This document shows positions 33,711-43,273 of a stretch of DNA of 64,000 nt, piece after piece. The notes beneath the pieces are model-generated. The model was not told the origin of the DNA and searched no databases. It saw only the letters and a program-made list of their open reading frames with translations. The DNA comes from Brevibacterium antiquum (GTDB lineage: Bacteria; Actinomycetota; Actinomycetes; Actinomycetales; Brevibacteriaceae). The position numbers were made by a program, and so were the translations under genes. Every line of letters starts with the position of its first letter. The first letter of the stretch is position 1. Where the stretch lies: assembly GCF_016107655.1 (NCBI RefSeq), contig NZ_JABASX010000003.1:124001-188000 (forward strand), read 5' to 3'.

Positions 33711-34688
33711 CTACCAGAATCCGGGGAGGACGAACGGGTCGATCGCGACTGCGAGGAAGAGCAGTGACAAGTAGGTGATCGAGCCGTGGAAGACCTTCAT
33801 CGCCTTCAGCGAGGTTCCGCTCTTGCCCTTCTTCGCCCGGGAGACGAGTGCATAGCAGGAGAACAGGAACCAAGCGCCGGCGAGAACCGCAACGCCTGTG
33901 TAGACAGGGCCCATCGGGGCGAGCGGAATGAGTGCCAGCGAGCAGGCCACCATCGCCCAGGTGTAGGCGATCATCTGGCGACCGACGTTCGTCGGCGGGA
34001 CCTTCGATGGCAGCATCGGAACGTCTGCGGCATCATAGTCGGCCTTGTACTTGATCGCCAGCGGCCAGTAGTGCGGCGGCGTCCAGAAGAAGACGACGAG
34101 GAAGAGCAGGAGTGGTTCCCAGGCCAGTCCGCCGGTGACGGCAGACCAGCCGATGAGCACAGGCATGCAGCCCGCGGCGCCGCCCCAGACGATGTTCTGT
34201 GTGGTACGACGCTTGAGGATCAGCGTGTAGAAGACCGCGTAGAGCAGGATCGCGCAGGCGGTGAGTCCAGCGGTCACCCAGTTTGTGAAGCCGCCGAGCC
34301 AGAAGATCGATCCCAGGCCCAGCGCGAAGGCGAAGATGAGTGCGGCCCGTGGTGTGATCTCACCGGTCACGAGTGGGCGATGCTTGGTGCGTTCCATCTT
34401 CGCGTCGATGTCACGATCGACGTAGCAGTTGAAGACCGAAGCGGAGGCTGCGGCAGCTGCGCCGCCGATGAGGGTATTGATGACCAGCCAGATATTCGGC
34501 ATTCCCTGCGCGGCGAGGAACATCACCGGAGCAGTGGTCACCAGCAGGAGTTCGATCACTCGAGGCTTGGTCAGTGCGATGTAGGCACTGATGATCGAGC
34601 GGGGGCGTTTTGAGAGTCGTTCCTCGTCGATTGCCCTCTGCAGAGGACGTTCACTCTGCGTGTCCTGGTTCTGACGAAGTTCACTCAC
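33711..34688 (-). CDS. ctaB: Protoheme IX farnesyltransferase (heme O synthase)
   Basis: UbiA-superfamily membrane prenyltransferase that adds farnesyl to heme b, giving heme O for CtaA. 325 aa, nine helices predicted. The two Asp-rich motifs are NCYVDRDIDAKMERTKHRPLV (near residue 95) and DYDAADVPMLPSKV (near residue 215). LTKPRVIELLLVTT marks the start of the core. The GTG at 34688 lies 7 nt after a TAGAAT -10 box, so the mRNA is probably leaderless; the frame runs 88 codons further upstream without support. Confidence 0.93.
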   Translation of the reverse strand: MSELRQNQDTQSERPLQRAIDEERLSKRPRSIISAYIALTKPRVIELLLVTTAPVMFLAAQGMPNIWLVINTLIGGAAAAASASVFNCYVDRDIDAKMERTKHRPLVTGEITPRAALIFAFALGLGSIFWLGGFTNWVTAGLTACAILLYAVFYTLILKRRTTQNIVWGGAAGCMPVLIGWSAVTGGLAWEPLLLFLVVFFWTPPHYWPLAIKYKADYDAADVPMLPSKVPPTNVGRQMIAYTWAMVACSLALIPLAPMGPVYTGVAVLAGAWFLFSCYALVSRAKKGKSGTSLKAMKVFHGSITYLSLLFLAVAIDPFVLPGFW

Positions 34689-34695
34689 GATGTCG

Positions 34696-34724
34696 ATTCT
34701 ACCCTCTGTCGAATTTTTTGCCAG
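34696..34724 (-). promoter_or_regulatory. Leaderless promoter of ctaB
   Basis: On the minus strand: -35 CTGGCA (34719-34724), 17-nt spacer, -10 TAGAAT (34696-34701), then 7 nt to the GTG of ctaB at 34688. Confidence 0.7.
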
Positions 34725-34905
34725 TCGGTGGGGGCTGTGTTTCGGAGCCGGAATCTGCACCAGATCTGAGTCACAGGATACAGATGCCCAGAGCCACCAT
34801 CGCGAACAGGAACCACGGTCGGCGATCTCACCCCTCGCGTTTAGGACCCGGCACGGTAGAGTTTGAGTGCACGCCTCTAAGACGAACGAAGGATCGCTCG
34901 AAGAC

Positions 34906-36987
34906 ATGAACTCCCTGTCCTGGACAGAACTCGACAACCGCGCAGTCGACACCGCCCGCCTCCTCGCCGCAGATGCAGTGCAGAAGGCCGGACACGGTCA
35001 CCCCGGAACCGCGATGAGTCTTGCTCCCGTTGCACACTACCTCTACCAGTACGGTCTCAATCATGATCCTGCCGATCCGAGCTGGGCCGGCCGCGATCGC
35101 TTCGTTCTCTCCTGCGGGCACAGCTCGCTGACCCAGTACGTCCAGCTCTACCTCTCGGGCTTCGGCCTCGAACTCGACGATCTGAAGGCGCTGCGCACCT
35201 GGGGTTCACTGACTCCCGGCCACCCGGAGGTCGGACACACTGCAGGCGTCGAGATCACGACGGGGCCGCTGGGATCCGGCCTCGCTTCGGCGGTGGGAAT
35301 GGCCATGGCCTCTCGCCGCGAACGCGGCCTCTTCGATCCTGATGCTGCTCCCGGCGCCTCGCCCTTCGATCATTCCGTCGTCGTCCTGGCATCCGACGGC
35401 GACCTCGAGGAAGGCGTCTCGGGTGAGGCGTCGTCCCTTGCCGGAACCCAGGAACTGTCCAACCTGGTCGTGATCTGGGACGACAACCGGATCTCCATCG
35501 AAGACGACACCGCGATCGCCTTCAGCGAGGACACCGCAGCCCGCTACGCCGCGTACGGCTGGCACGTCCAGCACGTCGACTTCAGAGCCGGCGACGAGTA
35601 CAAGGAAGACGTGGAAGCCTTCCACGCCGCCATGGAAGCGGCAAAGACTGATCCCCGCCCCTCCTTCATCCGTCTCTCGACCATCATCGCCTGGCCCGCA
35701 CCGAACGCGCAGAACACCGGCGGCTCCCACGGTTCCGCACTCGGCGCCGACGAGATCAAGGCGACGAAGGAGATCCTCGGATTCGATCCCGAAGAGACCT
35801 TCGCAGTGCCCGCCGAGGTGCTCAACCACACCCGCTCGGCATTGGACCGCGGCCGCGGAGCCCATATCGAGTGGGACGAGTCCTATAACGCCTGGCGCGA
35901 GGCGAACCCGGCCAACGCCGAACTCTTCGACCGCCTGGCCAAGCGCGAACTTCCCGCCGGACTCGACAACCAGTTCCCTGTCTTCGAAGCCAGCGCCAAG
36001 GGCATCGCGACTCGCGCCGCCTCCGGGCAGGTCCTCAACGCCATCGCGGCAACCATGCCCGAACTGTGGGGCGGATCCGCCGACCTCGCCGGATCGAACA
36101 ACACACTGATCAAGGGCGACCCGAGCTTCCTGCCCGAACATCGTTCGACCGGAGCATTCTCCGGTAACGTTTACGGGCGCAACATCCACTTCGGCGTCCG
36201 CGAATTCTCCGCCGGACTCATCGGCAACGGCATCGCCCTGCACGGCGGCACGCGCCCCTACAGCGGCACCTTCCTCGTCTTCAGCGACTACCAGCGTCCG
36301 GCCATACGGCTGGCCGCTCTGCAGCAGCTGCCTAACGTGTTCGTGTGGACCCACGATTCGATCGGCCTCGGCGAAGATGGACCGACGCACCAGCCGATCG
36401 AGCATCTCTCCGCCTTGCGTGCGATTCCCGGTCTTGATCTGGTGCGCCCAGCAGACGCGAATGAGACCTCGGTCGTGTGGCGCAGGATCCTCGACCGCAC
36501 GGACGGTCCCAGCGGACTCGTGCTCACCCGTCAGGCCGTTCCGGTCCTCGACCGTGAGAAGTACGCCCCTGCCTCCGAGGCGGCTCGTGGCGGCTACGTT
36601 CTCTTCGACACTGCGGTTGAGCCCGAGGTGGCCATCCTCGCCAGCGGTTCCGAGGTCGCCATTGCGATCGCAGCAGCCGAAGAGCTGCAGGCCGCAGGCA
36701 CCGCCGCACGAGTCATTTCGATGCCGTGCCAGGAATGGTTCGACGCTCAGCCCGAGGACTACCGCAGAGCGGTCCTCCCCCGTGCCCTCAAGGCTCGCGT
36801 GAGCATCGAAGCCGCCTCGGCGATGAGCTGGCACAAGTACCTCGGCGATGCCGGTCGTGCCGTGTCGATCGAGCACTTCGGCGCTTCGGCCGATTACGCG
36901 ACATTGTACGAGAAATTCGGAATCACCCCGGCTGCGGTCGTCACCGCCGCGAAGGAATCGATCGCAGCGGCGAAGGCGGACGCATGA
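34906..36987 (+). CDS. tkt: Transketolase
   Basis: Thiamine-diphosphate enzyme of the non-oxidative pentose phosphate pathway. 693 aa. KAGHGHPGTAMSLAP near residue 26, the ThDP motif GDLEEGVSGEA...NLVVIWDDNRIS around residue 165, GVREFSAGLIGNGIALHGG with the catalytic Glu, and WTHDSIGLGEDGPTHQPIEHL with the His pair. I use the ATG at 34906, preceded by AAGGA; a GTG at 34867 is in frame, but TAGAGT at 34857-34862 puts the transcript start at about that codon. It overlaps tal by 4 nt. Confidence 0.96.
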   Translation: MNSLSWTELDNRAVDTARLLAADAVQKAGHGHPGTAMSLAPVAHYLYQYGLNHDPADPSWAGRDRFVLSCGHSSLTQYVQLYLSGFGLELDDLKALRTWGSLTPGHPEVGHTAGVEITTGPLGSGLASAVGMAMASRRERGLFDPDAAPGASPFDHSVVVLASDGDLEEGVSGEASSLAGTQELSNLVVIWDDNRISIEDDTAIAFSEDTAARYAAYGWHVQHVDFRAGDEYKEDVEAFHAAMEAAKTDPRPSFIRLSTIIAWPAPNAQNTGGSHGSALGADEIKATKEILGFDPEETFAVPAEVLNHTRSALDRGRGAHIEWDESYNAWREANPANAELFDRLAKRELPAGLDNQFPVFEASAKGIATRAASGQVLNAIAATMPELWGGSADLAGSNNTLIKGDPSFLPEHRSTGAFSGNVYGRNIHFGVREFSAGLIGNGIALHGGTRPYSGTFLVFSDYQRPAIRLAALQQLPNVFVWTHDSIGLGEDGPTHQPIEHLSALRAIPGLDLVRPADANETSVVWRRILDRTDGPSGLVLTRQAVPVLDREKYAPASEAARGGYVLFDTAVEPEVAILASGSEVAIAIAAAEELQAAGTAARVISMPCQEWFDAQPEDYRRAVLPRALKARVSIEAASAMSWHKYLGDAGRAVSIEHFGASADYATLYEKFGITPAAVVTAAKESIAAAKADA

Positions 36988-38087
36988 GCAGCAATTTGGC
37001 ACAGCTGAGCGAGCACGGAGTCTCCATCTGGCTCGATGACCTGTCACGGACACGTCTCGAGTCCGGCGACCTGGCACGCCTTATCGAGGACTCGAACGTC
37101 ACCGGAGTGACGACGAACCCGACGATCTTCGCAAATGCCATCGCCGGGGCGGACAGCTATGACTCCGCCGTCGCAGAGCTCGGCGAGGCCAAGGTCTCCG
37201 CCGATGAGGCGATCGAGTCCCTGACCACCTCGGACGTCGCAGCCGCGGCCAGACTCTTCCGTCCTGTCTACGACGCTACCAACGGCGAGGACGGGCGCGT
37301 GTCGATCGAGGTCGCTCCCCCGCTGGCACACGATGCCGAGGGCACCGTCGCGGCGGCGAAGACTCTGTGGGAGCGCGTGGGCGAACCCAATGCGATGATC
37401 AAGATCCCCGCGACCGAAGCCGGTCTGCGCGCGATCTCCGAGACCATCGCAGCAGGCATCAGCGTCAACGTCACCTTGGTGTTCTCCCTGACCCGCTACC
37501 GCCACGTCGTCGAAGCCTTCCTCCAGGGCCTGGAGAAAGCTCGTGCCGCCGGGCATGATCTCAGTCAGATCAAGTCGGTGGCCTCGATCTTCGTCTCTCG
37601 CGTGGATGCGGAGATCGACGCACGGCTGGACGCCCTCGATGATCCGGCCGGGGCAGAGCTCAAGGGGCGGGCGGGAATCGCGAACTGCGTGCTGGCCCAT
37701 GAGATCCACTCGCAGCTGTTCACGTCCGAGCGCTTCCGGGTCCTCGAACTCGCGGGCGCCACACCGCAGCGACTGCTGTGGGCGTCGACCGGAGTCAAGA
37801 ACCCCGACTACCCCGACACGATGTACGTGGCTGGACTCGTTGCCCAGAACACTGTGAATACGATGCCTGAACCTACGATGCGGGCCTTCGCCGACCATGG
37901 TGAAGTGACTGCCGAGATCTCACCGGAGAACTACCGGGCCGCCGACGAGGTCTTCGACCGTCTGGCACGGCTCGGAATCGACTATGCGGAGGTGATGACC
38001 GTGCTTGAGACGCAAGGTCTTGAGAAGTTCGACGTCAGTTGGGCGGAGCTGCAGGATACGATTCGCACTGCCTTGGACCGCGCATGA
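36984..38087 (+). CDS. tal: Transaldolase
   Basis: 367-aa long-form transaldolase, as usual in actinobacteria. The N-terminal SIWLDDLSRTRLESGDL and GVTTNPTIFANAI open the TIM barrel. The Schiff-base lysine is in NAMIKIPATEAGLRAI near residue 139. INVTLVFSL-type strand NVTLVFSLTRY and LWASTGVKNPDYPDTMYV follow. Moves dihydroxyacetone units between sedoheptulose-7-P and glyceraldehyde-3-P. Coupled to tkt and pgi by ATGA overlaps on both sides. Confidence 0.96.
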   Translation: MSSNLAQLSEHGVSIWLDDLSRTRLESGDLARLIEDSNVTGVTTNPTIFANAIAGADSYDSAVAELGEAKVSADEAIESLTTSDVAAAARLFRPVYDATNGEDGRVSIEVAPPLAHDAEGTVAAAKTLWERVGEPNAMIKIPATEAGLRAISETIAAGISVNVTLVFSLTRYRHVVEAFLQGLEKARAAGHDLSQIKSVASIFVSRVDAEIDARLDALDDPAGAELKGRAGIANCVLAHEIHSQLFTSERFRVLELAGATPQRLLWASTGVKNPDYPDTMYVAGLVAQNTVNTMPEPTMRAFADHGEVTAEISPENYRAADEVFDRLARLGIDYAEVMTVLETQGLEKFDVSWAELQDTIRTALDRA

Positions 38088-39706
38088 GACTCCAGCACAG
38101 CGTTCCGGTCGCTGAGGACTATGAGGCCGAGGTAGGGCGCCTCCTCGAAGCGCGTGTCCCCTCCCGCCTGGCGGCTAAGGATGCATCGTTGTTCACCGAC
38201 GACGAGCAGCCTGTGCCGCGCATGGGCTGGGTGGACCTGCCGCAGCGGGCTGCGGAGCTCGTCGATGAGATCGAGGCTCTGCGGACCCGACTGGAGGCGC
38301 AGGGTCTGCGCTCGATCAGCCTCACGGGTATGGGCGGTTCCTCGCTGGCCCCGGAGGTCATGGCCCAGTCCGCAGGGGTCAGGCTCGAGGTCGTGGATTC
38401 CACCGATCCCAATCAGGTCGCCGAGGCGATCGGGACCGATCTGTCCCACACCGTCCTGATCGTCGCTTCCAAATCAGGCACGACGATCGAGACAGATGCG
38501 ATTCGCCGCGCATTCTCAGCGGCCTTCGAATCGGTGGGCATCGATCCAGCGTCTCGTCTGATCGCCATCACCGATCCGGGGACCGAGCTCGACGCTTTGG
38601 CCACCGAGCAGGGCTTTCTGGCCACCTTCCACGCGGATGCGACCGTCGGCGGGCGCTACAGTGCGCTGTCGGCCTTCGGCCTCGTCCCTGCCGGTCTTGC
38701 CGGTGTCGACGTCCGCGCGATCGCGGAGTCGGCGGCAGAGGCTGTCGGCGGTCTGGGAACCGATGCTCCTGACAATCCGGCACTGCAGTTCGGAACCTGG
38801 CTGGGCATCGGTCATGCCAGGGCAACAGAGAAGCTGGTCCTCGCCGAGACCACCCCTGCGTTGTCAGGGATGAGCAAATGGGTCGAACAGCTCGTGGCCG
38901 AGTCCTTGGGCAAGGACGGTCAGGGCATCCTGCCCGTCGTCGTCGACGGTGCCGCTGACGTCGGCTTCTTCGACGCGCGTGCAGACGCCATGCTGTGCAC
39001 TTTGGGTCCCGCCACCGAGGTCGAGGCACCATCCGGTTTCAACTCGGAACTCGAAGGTGACCTTGGTGAGCTGTTCGTCTTCTGGGAGTTCGCCACTGCG
39101 ATCGCCGGCTACAGCATCGGAGTCGATCCCTTCGACCAGCCGGATGTTGAGGCCGCTAAGGAACATGCCAGACAAGCCCTCTCGCACGGTTCCTCGGCAG
39201 CACCTCCACAGCCTGCGTTCCGCGAGGAACAGGTCGAGGTCTTCGGTGAGTTCGAGGAGGCGACTGATCTTTTCGGCGCTATCGGAGAGCTCTTCGCACA
39301 GGTCGACGAGTACGGATTCGTCGGCGTCCAGGCGTTCCTCGACCGTATCGCCGACGCCGATGCCGAAGGTCTCCGAGCCCTCGTCTCACAGCATTCGGGT
39401 GTGCAGACGACGTTCGGATTCGGACCGCGCTATCTGCATTCGACAGGCCAGTACCACAAGGGCGGTCACCCCAACGGCGTGTTCCTGCAGATCACAGCCG
39501 AACCCCGGACGGATCTGCTGGTTCCCGGTCGCCCCTATGGCTTCACTGAGCTGCAGCGGGCGCAGGCCCTCGGCGATGCCGCGGCTCTGCGGGAGAAGGG
39601 ACGCCCCGTGCTCAGGGTTCACCTGCTCGACCGCGCACAGGGCCTTGATCAGCTGCGTCGCGCGATCGCAGACGTGGAGCCCCGGCACCACTACGGAGTC
39701 GACTGA
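38084..39706 (+). CDS. pgi: Glucose-6-phosphate isomerase
   Basis: Interconverts glucose-6-P and fructose-6-P. 540 aa of the divergent actinobacterial type rather than the E. coli type. SLTGMGGSSLAPEVMAQSAG near residue 80 and VLIVASKSGTTIET form the sugar-phosphate (SIS) site; GRYSALSAFGLVPAGLAG follows; GPRYLHSTGQYHKGGHPNGVFLQIT lies near the C-terminus. Starts inside the tal stop (ATGA). In many actinobacteria zwf, opcA and pgl follow here, but this transcript ends at the terminator at 39790. Confidence 0.93.
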   Translation: MRLQHSVPVAEDYEAEVGRLLEARVPSRLAAKDASLFTDDEQPVPRMGWVDLPQRAAELVDEIEALRTRLEAQGLRSISLTGMGGSSLAPEVMAQSAGVRLEVVDSTDPNQVAEAIGTDLSHTVLIVASKSGTTIETDAIRRAFSAAFESVGIDPASRLIAITDPGTELDALATEQGFLATFHADATVGGRYSALSAFGLVPAGLAGVDVRAIAESAAEAVGGLGTDAPDNPALQFGTWLGIGHARATEKLVLAETTPALSGMSKWVEQLVAESLGKDGQGILPVVVDGAADVGFFDARADAMLCTLGPATEVEAPSGFNSELEGDLGELFVFWEFATAIAGYSIGVDPFDQPDVEAAKEHARQALSHGSSAAPPQPAFREEQVEVFGEFEEATDLFGAIGELFAQVDEYGFVGVQAFLDRIADADAEGLRALVSQHSGVQTTFGFGPRYLHSTGQYHKGGHPNGVFLQITAEPRTDLLVPGRPYGFTELQRAQALGDAAALREKGRPVLRVHLLDRAQGLDQLRRAIADVEPRHHYGVD

Positions 39707-39789
39707 CTTCCAACCCGCACCGGTCTCAGCCCTGAACTGACCTCAGACCTGCGCCGACTTCTGACTGGAGGTCATTCCTCTGGGCACGA

Positions 39790-39823
39790 CGAAGGGCCCT
39801 GACCAATCGGTCAGGGCCCTTCG
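39790..39823. terminator. Terminator after pgi
   Basis: A 15-bp perfect stem around the loop AATC (arms 39790-39804 and 39809-39823), followed by CTTTGG. It ends the tkt-tal-pgi transcript and may also act on the opposite strand. Confidence 0.85.
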
Positions 39824-39907
39824 CTTTGGCAGATGAACTTGCGCGTCGTGGTGGCTGGATCGCCGAGGTGGACTCAGACGACGGTCCGTCCACAGCGCTC
39901 AGACAGT

Positions 39908-39939
39908 GCCTGCGCAGCCAAGAGGTGGCTCGCGCAGGC
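39908..39939 (-). terminator. Hairpin after secG
   Basis: GCCTGCGCAGCCA pairs with TGGCTCGCGCAGGC with one bulged base; the loop is 5 nt. It lies 20 nt downstream of the secG stop on the minus strand. No T-run. Confidence 0.55.
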
Positions 39940-39959
39940 AGACTCGGCTGAGGTCTCAG

Positions 39960-40205
39960 TCAGGCGTTGAAACGGGTGATGAGGCCCAACAGGATGATGC
40001 ATGCGCCCCAGATGATCGCCATCAGAGTCGTGAACCGGTTGAGGTTGCGCTCAGCCACGCCCGAGGATCCCAGCGACGAGGACATGCCGCCACCGAACAT
40101 GTCTGACATGCCTCCGCCCTTGCCTTTGTGCATGAGGATGAGGAGTGTCAGGAAGATGCTCGTGAGGACGAGCAGCACGATGAGTATGATGTTGAGGATT
40201 TCCAC
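39960..40205 (-). CDS. secG: Preprotein translocase subunit SecG
   Basis: 81-aa membrane protein with two helices (residues 3-25 and 57-77) that assists SecYE in protein export. HKGKGGGMSDMFGGGM between them is the conserved SecG loop. Last gene of the tpiA end of the glycolytic cluster, 43 nt after tpiA, the same order as in Streptomyces. Hairpin at 39908 follows. Confidence 0.94.
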   Translation of the reverse strand: MEILNIILIVLLVLTSIFLTLLILMHKGKGGGMSDMFGGGMSSSLGSSGVAERNLNRFTTLMAIIWGACIILLGLITRFNA

Positions 40206-40248
40206 GTCGAGAACTACCTATATTTCGTCAGAGGATTTGTTGGTCAGT

Positions 40249-41034
40249 CTACTTTGCTACTGCGGCCTTGCACAAAGCGGCGAAATCAGGCCCGTTGAGG
40301 CTCGCTCCCCCGACAAGTGCGCCGTCGACATCCTCGGAGGCCAGGATCTGCGCGACGTTGTCGGTCTTGACCGAACCGCCGTAGAGGATCCGGGTGCTCG
40401 ACGCCAATGCGGAGCCGTGCTTCTCTTCCAGGCGGGCGCGGATGGCCGCGGCCATCTCGGCTGCGTCCTCTGCCGTCGCGGTCTCCCCTGTGCCGATCGC
40501 CCAGACAGGTTCGTACGCGATGACGAGCCCTTCGAGTGCGGTGGCATCGAGGCCGGCCAGGGACTCCTCGAGCTGCGTCAGGGTGAAGTCCACGTGGGTC
40601 TTCTCCTGACGCTGTTCCAATGACTCACCGATGCACAGGATGGGTGTGATCTCCTGCGCCAGTGCGGCCTTGACCTTGGCTGCGACCACGTCGTTGGTCT
40701 CGCCGTTGTGGGCACGCCGCTCGCTGTGACCGACGACGACATATGTGCAGCCGAGTCGGGCCAGGAACGATGCTGCGATCTCTCCGGTGTGCGCTCCCGG
40801 TTCGTGCTGGGAGACGTCCTGTGCACCGTAGGTCAGCCACAGTTTGTCACCCTGGATGAGGGTCTGCACGGATCGGATGTCGGTGAAGGGCGGAATGACG
40901 ACGACATCGCACTGCGTCCCGTCGAGTTTGGCATCCTCAAGTGCCCAAGCAAGCTTCTGGACACTCGAAATCGCCTCGAGATGATCGTGGTTCATCTTCC
41001 AGTTGCCGGCCAGCAGCAGGGTCCGATCGCTCAT
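40249..41034 (-). CDS. tpiA: Triosephosphate isomerase
   Basis: 261-aa TIM barrel that interconverts dihydroxyacetone phosphate and glyceraldehyde-3-[15 protein letters not shown] carries the substrate Lys, [14 protein letters not shown] the catalytic His, [16 protein letters not shown] the catalytic Glu and loop 6, and [11 protein letters not shown] plus [10 protein letters not shown] the phosphate site. ATG at 41034; the frame opens six codons earlier. 14 nt after pgk. Confidence 0.96.
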   Translation of the reverse strand: MSDRTLLLAGNWKMNHDHLEAISSVQKLAWALEDAKLDGTQCDVVVIPPFTDIRSVQTLIQGDKLWLTYGAQDVSQHEPGAHTGEIAASFLARLGCTYVVVGHSERRAHNGETNDVVAAKVKAALAQEITPILCIGESLEQRQEKTHVDFTLTQLEESLAGLDATALEGLVIAYEPVWAIGTGETATAEDAAEMAAAIRARLEEKHGSALASSTRILYGGSVKTDNVAQILASEDVDGALVGGASLNGPDFAALCKAAVAK

Positions 41035-41048
41035 TGTCGTCTTCTTTC

Positions 41049-42266
41049 TCACGCGAGTGCTTCGAGTCCGGGCAGTGTCTTGCCTTCGAGATATTCGAGG
41101 CTGGCACCGCCTCCTGTGGAGATGTGCCCGAACTCGTCATCGGTGAATCCGAGTGTGCGCACGGCAGCAGCAGAGTCGCCTCCGCCGACGACAGTCAGCC
41201 GAGACGAGTCGGTGCCTGGCTTGTTGGTCAGTGCCGCTGCCACTGCCTTGGTTCCGGCGGCGAAGGCGGGGAATTCGAAGACCCCCATGGGGCCGTTCCA
41301 GAAGACGGTGGTCGAGCCTGAGATCACCTCAGCATAGGCCTTGGCCGATTCGGGACCGATGTCGAGGCCCAGCCCCTGCGCACCTGCTTGGGTCGACTCG
41401 AGCTCCGCGACGGGGCGCACCCAGTTCTCGGCGTCGGCGGCGAAGGATGCGGCCATCACGATGTCTGTGGGCAGGACGATGTTCGCTCCCCCGCCTTCGG
41501 CACGTTTGAGGTAGCCCTTGACGTCGTCGATCCGATCCTTCTCCACGAGACTCGATCCGATATCGTGGCCGAGCGCGGCGAGGAAGGTGAAGACCATCCC
41601 GCCGCCGATGAGCAGGTTGTCAGCACGATCGATGAGATTGTCGATGACGCCGAGCTTGTCTGAGACCTTCGATCCGCCGAGGACGACCGTGAATGGTGCT
41701 TGTGGCGAGTTCAGCAGTCGATCACTGACTTCGACCTCGGCCCGCACCAGGGATCCGGCGTAGTGCGGCAGCAGGGCTGCGATGTCATAGACCGATGCCT
41801 GTTTGCGGTGGACGACTCCGAAGCCGTCGGAGACGAAGTCATCCGCCAGTGCGGCCAGCTGCTCGGCGAAGGCCTTCCGCTCACCATCGTCCTTGGACGT
41901 CTCTCCGGAGTTGAAGCGCAGATTTTCGAGCAGGAGGACTTCACCGTCACCCAGTGCCGCCGCTTTGGTCGTCGCTTCGTCACCGACGGTGTCGGCAGCG
42001 AATACAACGTCGCGACCGATCGCCTCGGCGAGTTCCGGAGCCACCGGATGCAGCGAGAACTGCGGGTCGGGAGCGCCCTTGGGCCGCCCCAGGTGGGACA
42101 TGACGATCACCCGTGCCCCCGCCTCGGCGAGGGACTTGATCGTGCCGGCCGAGGCCAGGATGCGCCCACGGTCGGTGATCGTGCCCTCGTCCATCGGCAC
42201 GTTCAGGTCGCTGCGAACGAGGACCGTGCGGTGGGAGAAGATCTGCGGGTCGTCGTATGTCCTCAT
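41049..42266 (-). CDS. pgk: Phosphoglycerate kinase
   Basis: 405 aa. Makes ATP from 1,3-bisphosphoglycerate. [18 protein letters not shown] at the N-terminal substrate site, [47 protein letters not shown], and the nucleotide loop [12 protein letters not shown] near the end. The HRKQAS variant of the FGxxHR region is usual in actinobacteria. Overlaps gap by 4 nt. Confidence 0.96.
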   Translation of the reverse strand: MRTYDDPQIFSHRTVLVRSDLNVPMDEGTITDRGRILASAGTIKSLAEAGARVIVMSHLGRPKGAPDPQFSLHPVAPELAEAIGRDVVFAADTVGDEATTKAAALGDGEVLLLENLRFNSGETSKDDGERKAFAEQLAALADDFVSDGFGVVHRKQASVYDIAALLPHYAGSLVRAEVEVSDRLLNSPQAPFTVVLGGSKVSDKLGVIDNLIDRADNLLIGGGMVFTFLAALGHDIGSSLVEKDRIDDVKGYLKRAEGGGANIVLPTDIVMAASFAADAENWVRPVAELESTQAGAQGLGLDIGPESAKAYAEVISGSTTVFWNGPMGVFEFPAFAAGTKAVAAALTNKPGTDSSRLTVVGGGDSAAAVRTLGFTDDEFGHISTGGGASLEYLEGKTLPGLEALA

Positions 42267-43264
42267 TTGTTCCTTTCACCGAGGATGTAGCTGACCATGT
42301 CCTTGAGGCGGTTGGTGTAGCCCCATTCGTTGTCGTACCAGGCCACGACTTTGATCTGGTTGCCAAGCGTCATTGTGAGCTGGGAATCCACGATCGCCGA
42401 GGCGGTGGTGCCGACGATATCGGTCGACACCAGAGGTGCCGTGGAGTATTCGAGGTACGGCGAGGACTCTGCGGCCTTCGCCAGGATCTCGTTGACTTCC
42501 TCGGTCGTGGCACCCTTCTTCGGGGTGAAGGTGAAGTCGATGATCGATCCAGCGGGGACGGGGACGCGAATCGCGAGTCCGTCGAGCTTGCCTGCCAGGT
42601 GCGGCATCACCTTGCCGACGGTGCGTGCGGCCCCGGTCGTCGTCGGGACGATGTTGACGGCCGCGGCACGGGCGCGACGCAGGTCGCGGTGCGGACCGTC
42701 GACGAGCATCTGATCGCCGGTGTAGGCGTGGACCGTGTTGAGCAGGCCGGATTCGACGCCGATGGCGTCATCGACGGCCTTGACGATGGTGGCCATGCAG
42801 TTCGTCGTGCAGGAGGCGTTGGAGACGACGGTGTGCTGGGACGGGTCGAAGTCGGTTTCGTTGACGCCCATGACGAAGGTTCCGTCGACGTCCTTGCCCG
42901 GTGCGGACAGCAGGACGGTCTTCACGGTCCCGCCGAGGTGGACCTCGGCCTGATCGCGTCGGGTGAAAATGCCTGTGGATTCGACGACGAGCTCTACATC
43001 GTGTGCCGACCAGTCGATCTCGGACGGATCGGATTGGCTGAGTACGGAGATGGTCTTTCCACCGACGGTCAGAGAGTCCTCGCCGGATTCGACGGTATTC
43101 TCGAAGCGCGGCCACACGGAGTCATAGGCCAGCAGATGAGCCAGGGTCTCGGTGTCGGTGAGATCGTTGATGGCGACGACTTCGAAGTCGGAGGAGGGTT
43201 CGAGGGATAGGCGGTACAGGGCACGACCGATACGGCCGAAGCCGTTGATGGCTATTCGTCTCAT
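42263..43264 (-). CDS. gap: Glyceraldehyde-3-phosphate dehydrogenase
   Basis: 333-aa glycolytic GAPDH. NAD-binding start AINGFGRIGRALYR, catalytic Cys in SNASCTTNCMA near residue 153, the active-site His in NTVHAYTGDQ, and WYDNEWGYTNRLKDM at the end. The first-turn INDLTD, with Asp in the NAD pocket, fits NAD rather than NADP use. Stands between whiA (9-nt gap) and pgk (4-nt overlap). Confidence 0.96.
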   Translation of the reverse strand: MRRIAINGFGRIGRALYRLSLEPSSDFEVVAINDLTDTETLAHLLAYDSVWPRFENTVESGEDSLTVGGKTISVLSQSDPSEIDWSAHDVELVVESTGIFTRRDQAEVHLGGTVKTVLLSAPGKDVDGTFVMGVNETDFDPSQHTVVSNASCTTNCMATIVKAVDDAIGVESGLLNTVHAYTGDQMLVDGPHRDLRRARAAAVNIVPTTTGAARTVGKVMPHLAGKLDGLAIRVPVPAGSIIDFTFTPKKGATTEEVNEILAKAAESSPYLEYSTAPLVSTDIVGTTASAIVDSQLTMTLGNQIKVVAWYDNEWGYTNRLKDMVSYILGERNK

Positions 43265-43273
43265 GCCTCGATC

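Noticed and set aside
35206..37077. 623-aa open frame opposite tkt
   Set aside because: Antisense shadow of transketolase; composition follows tkt codon positions.
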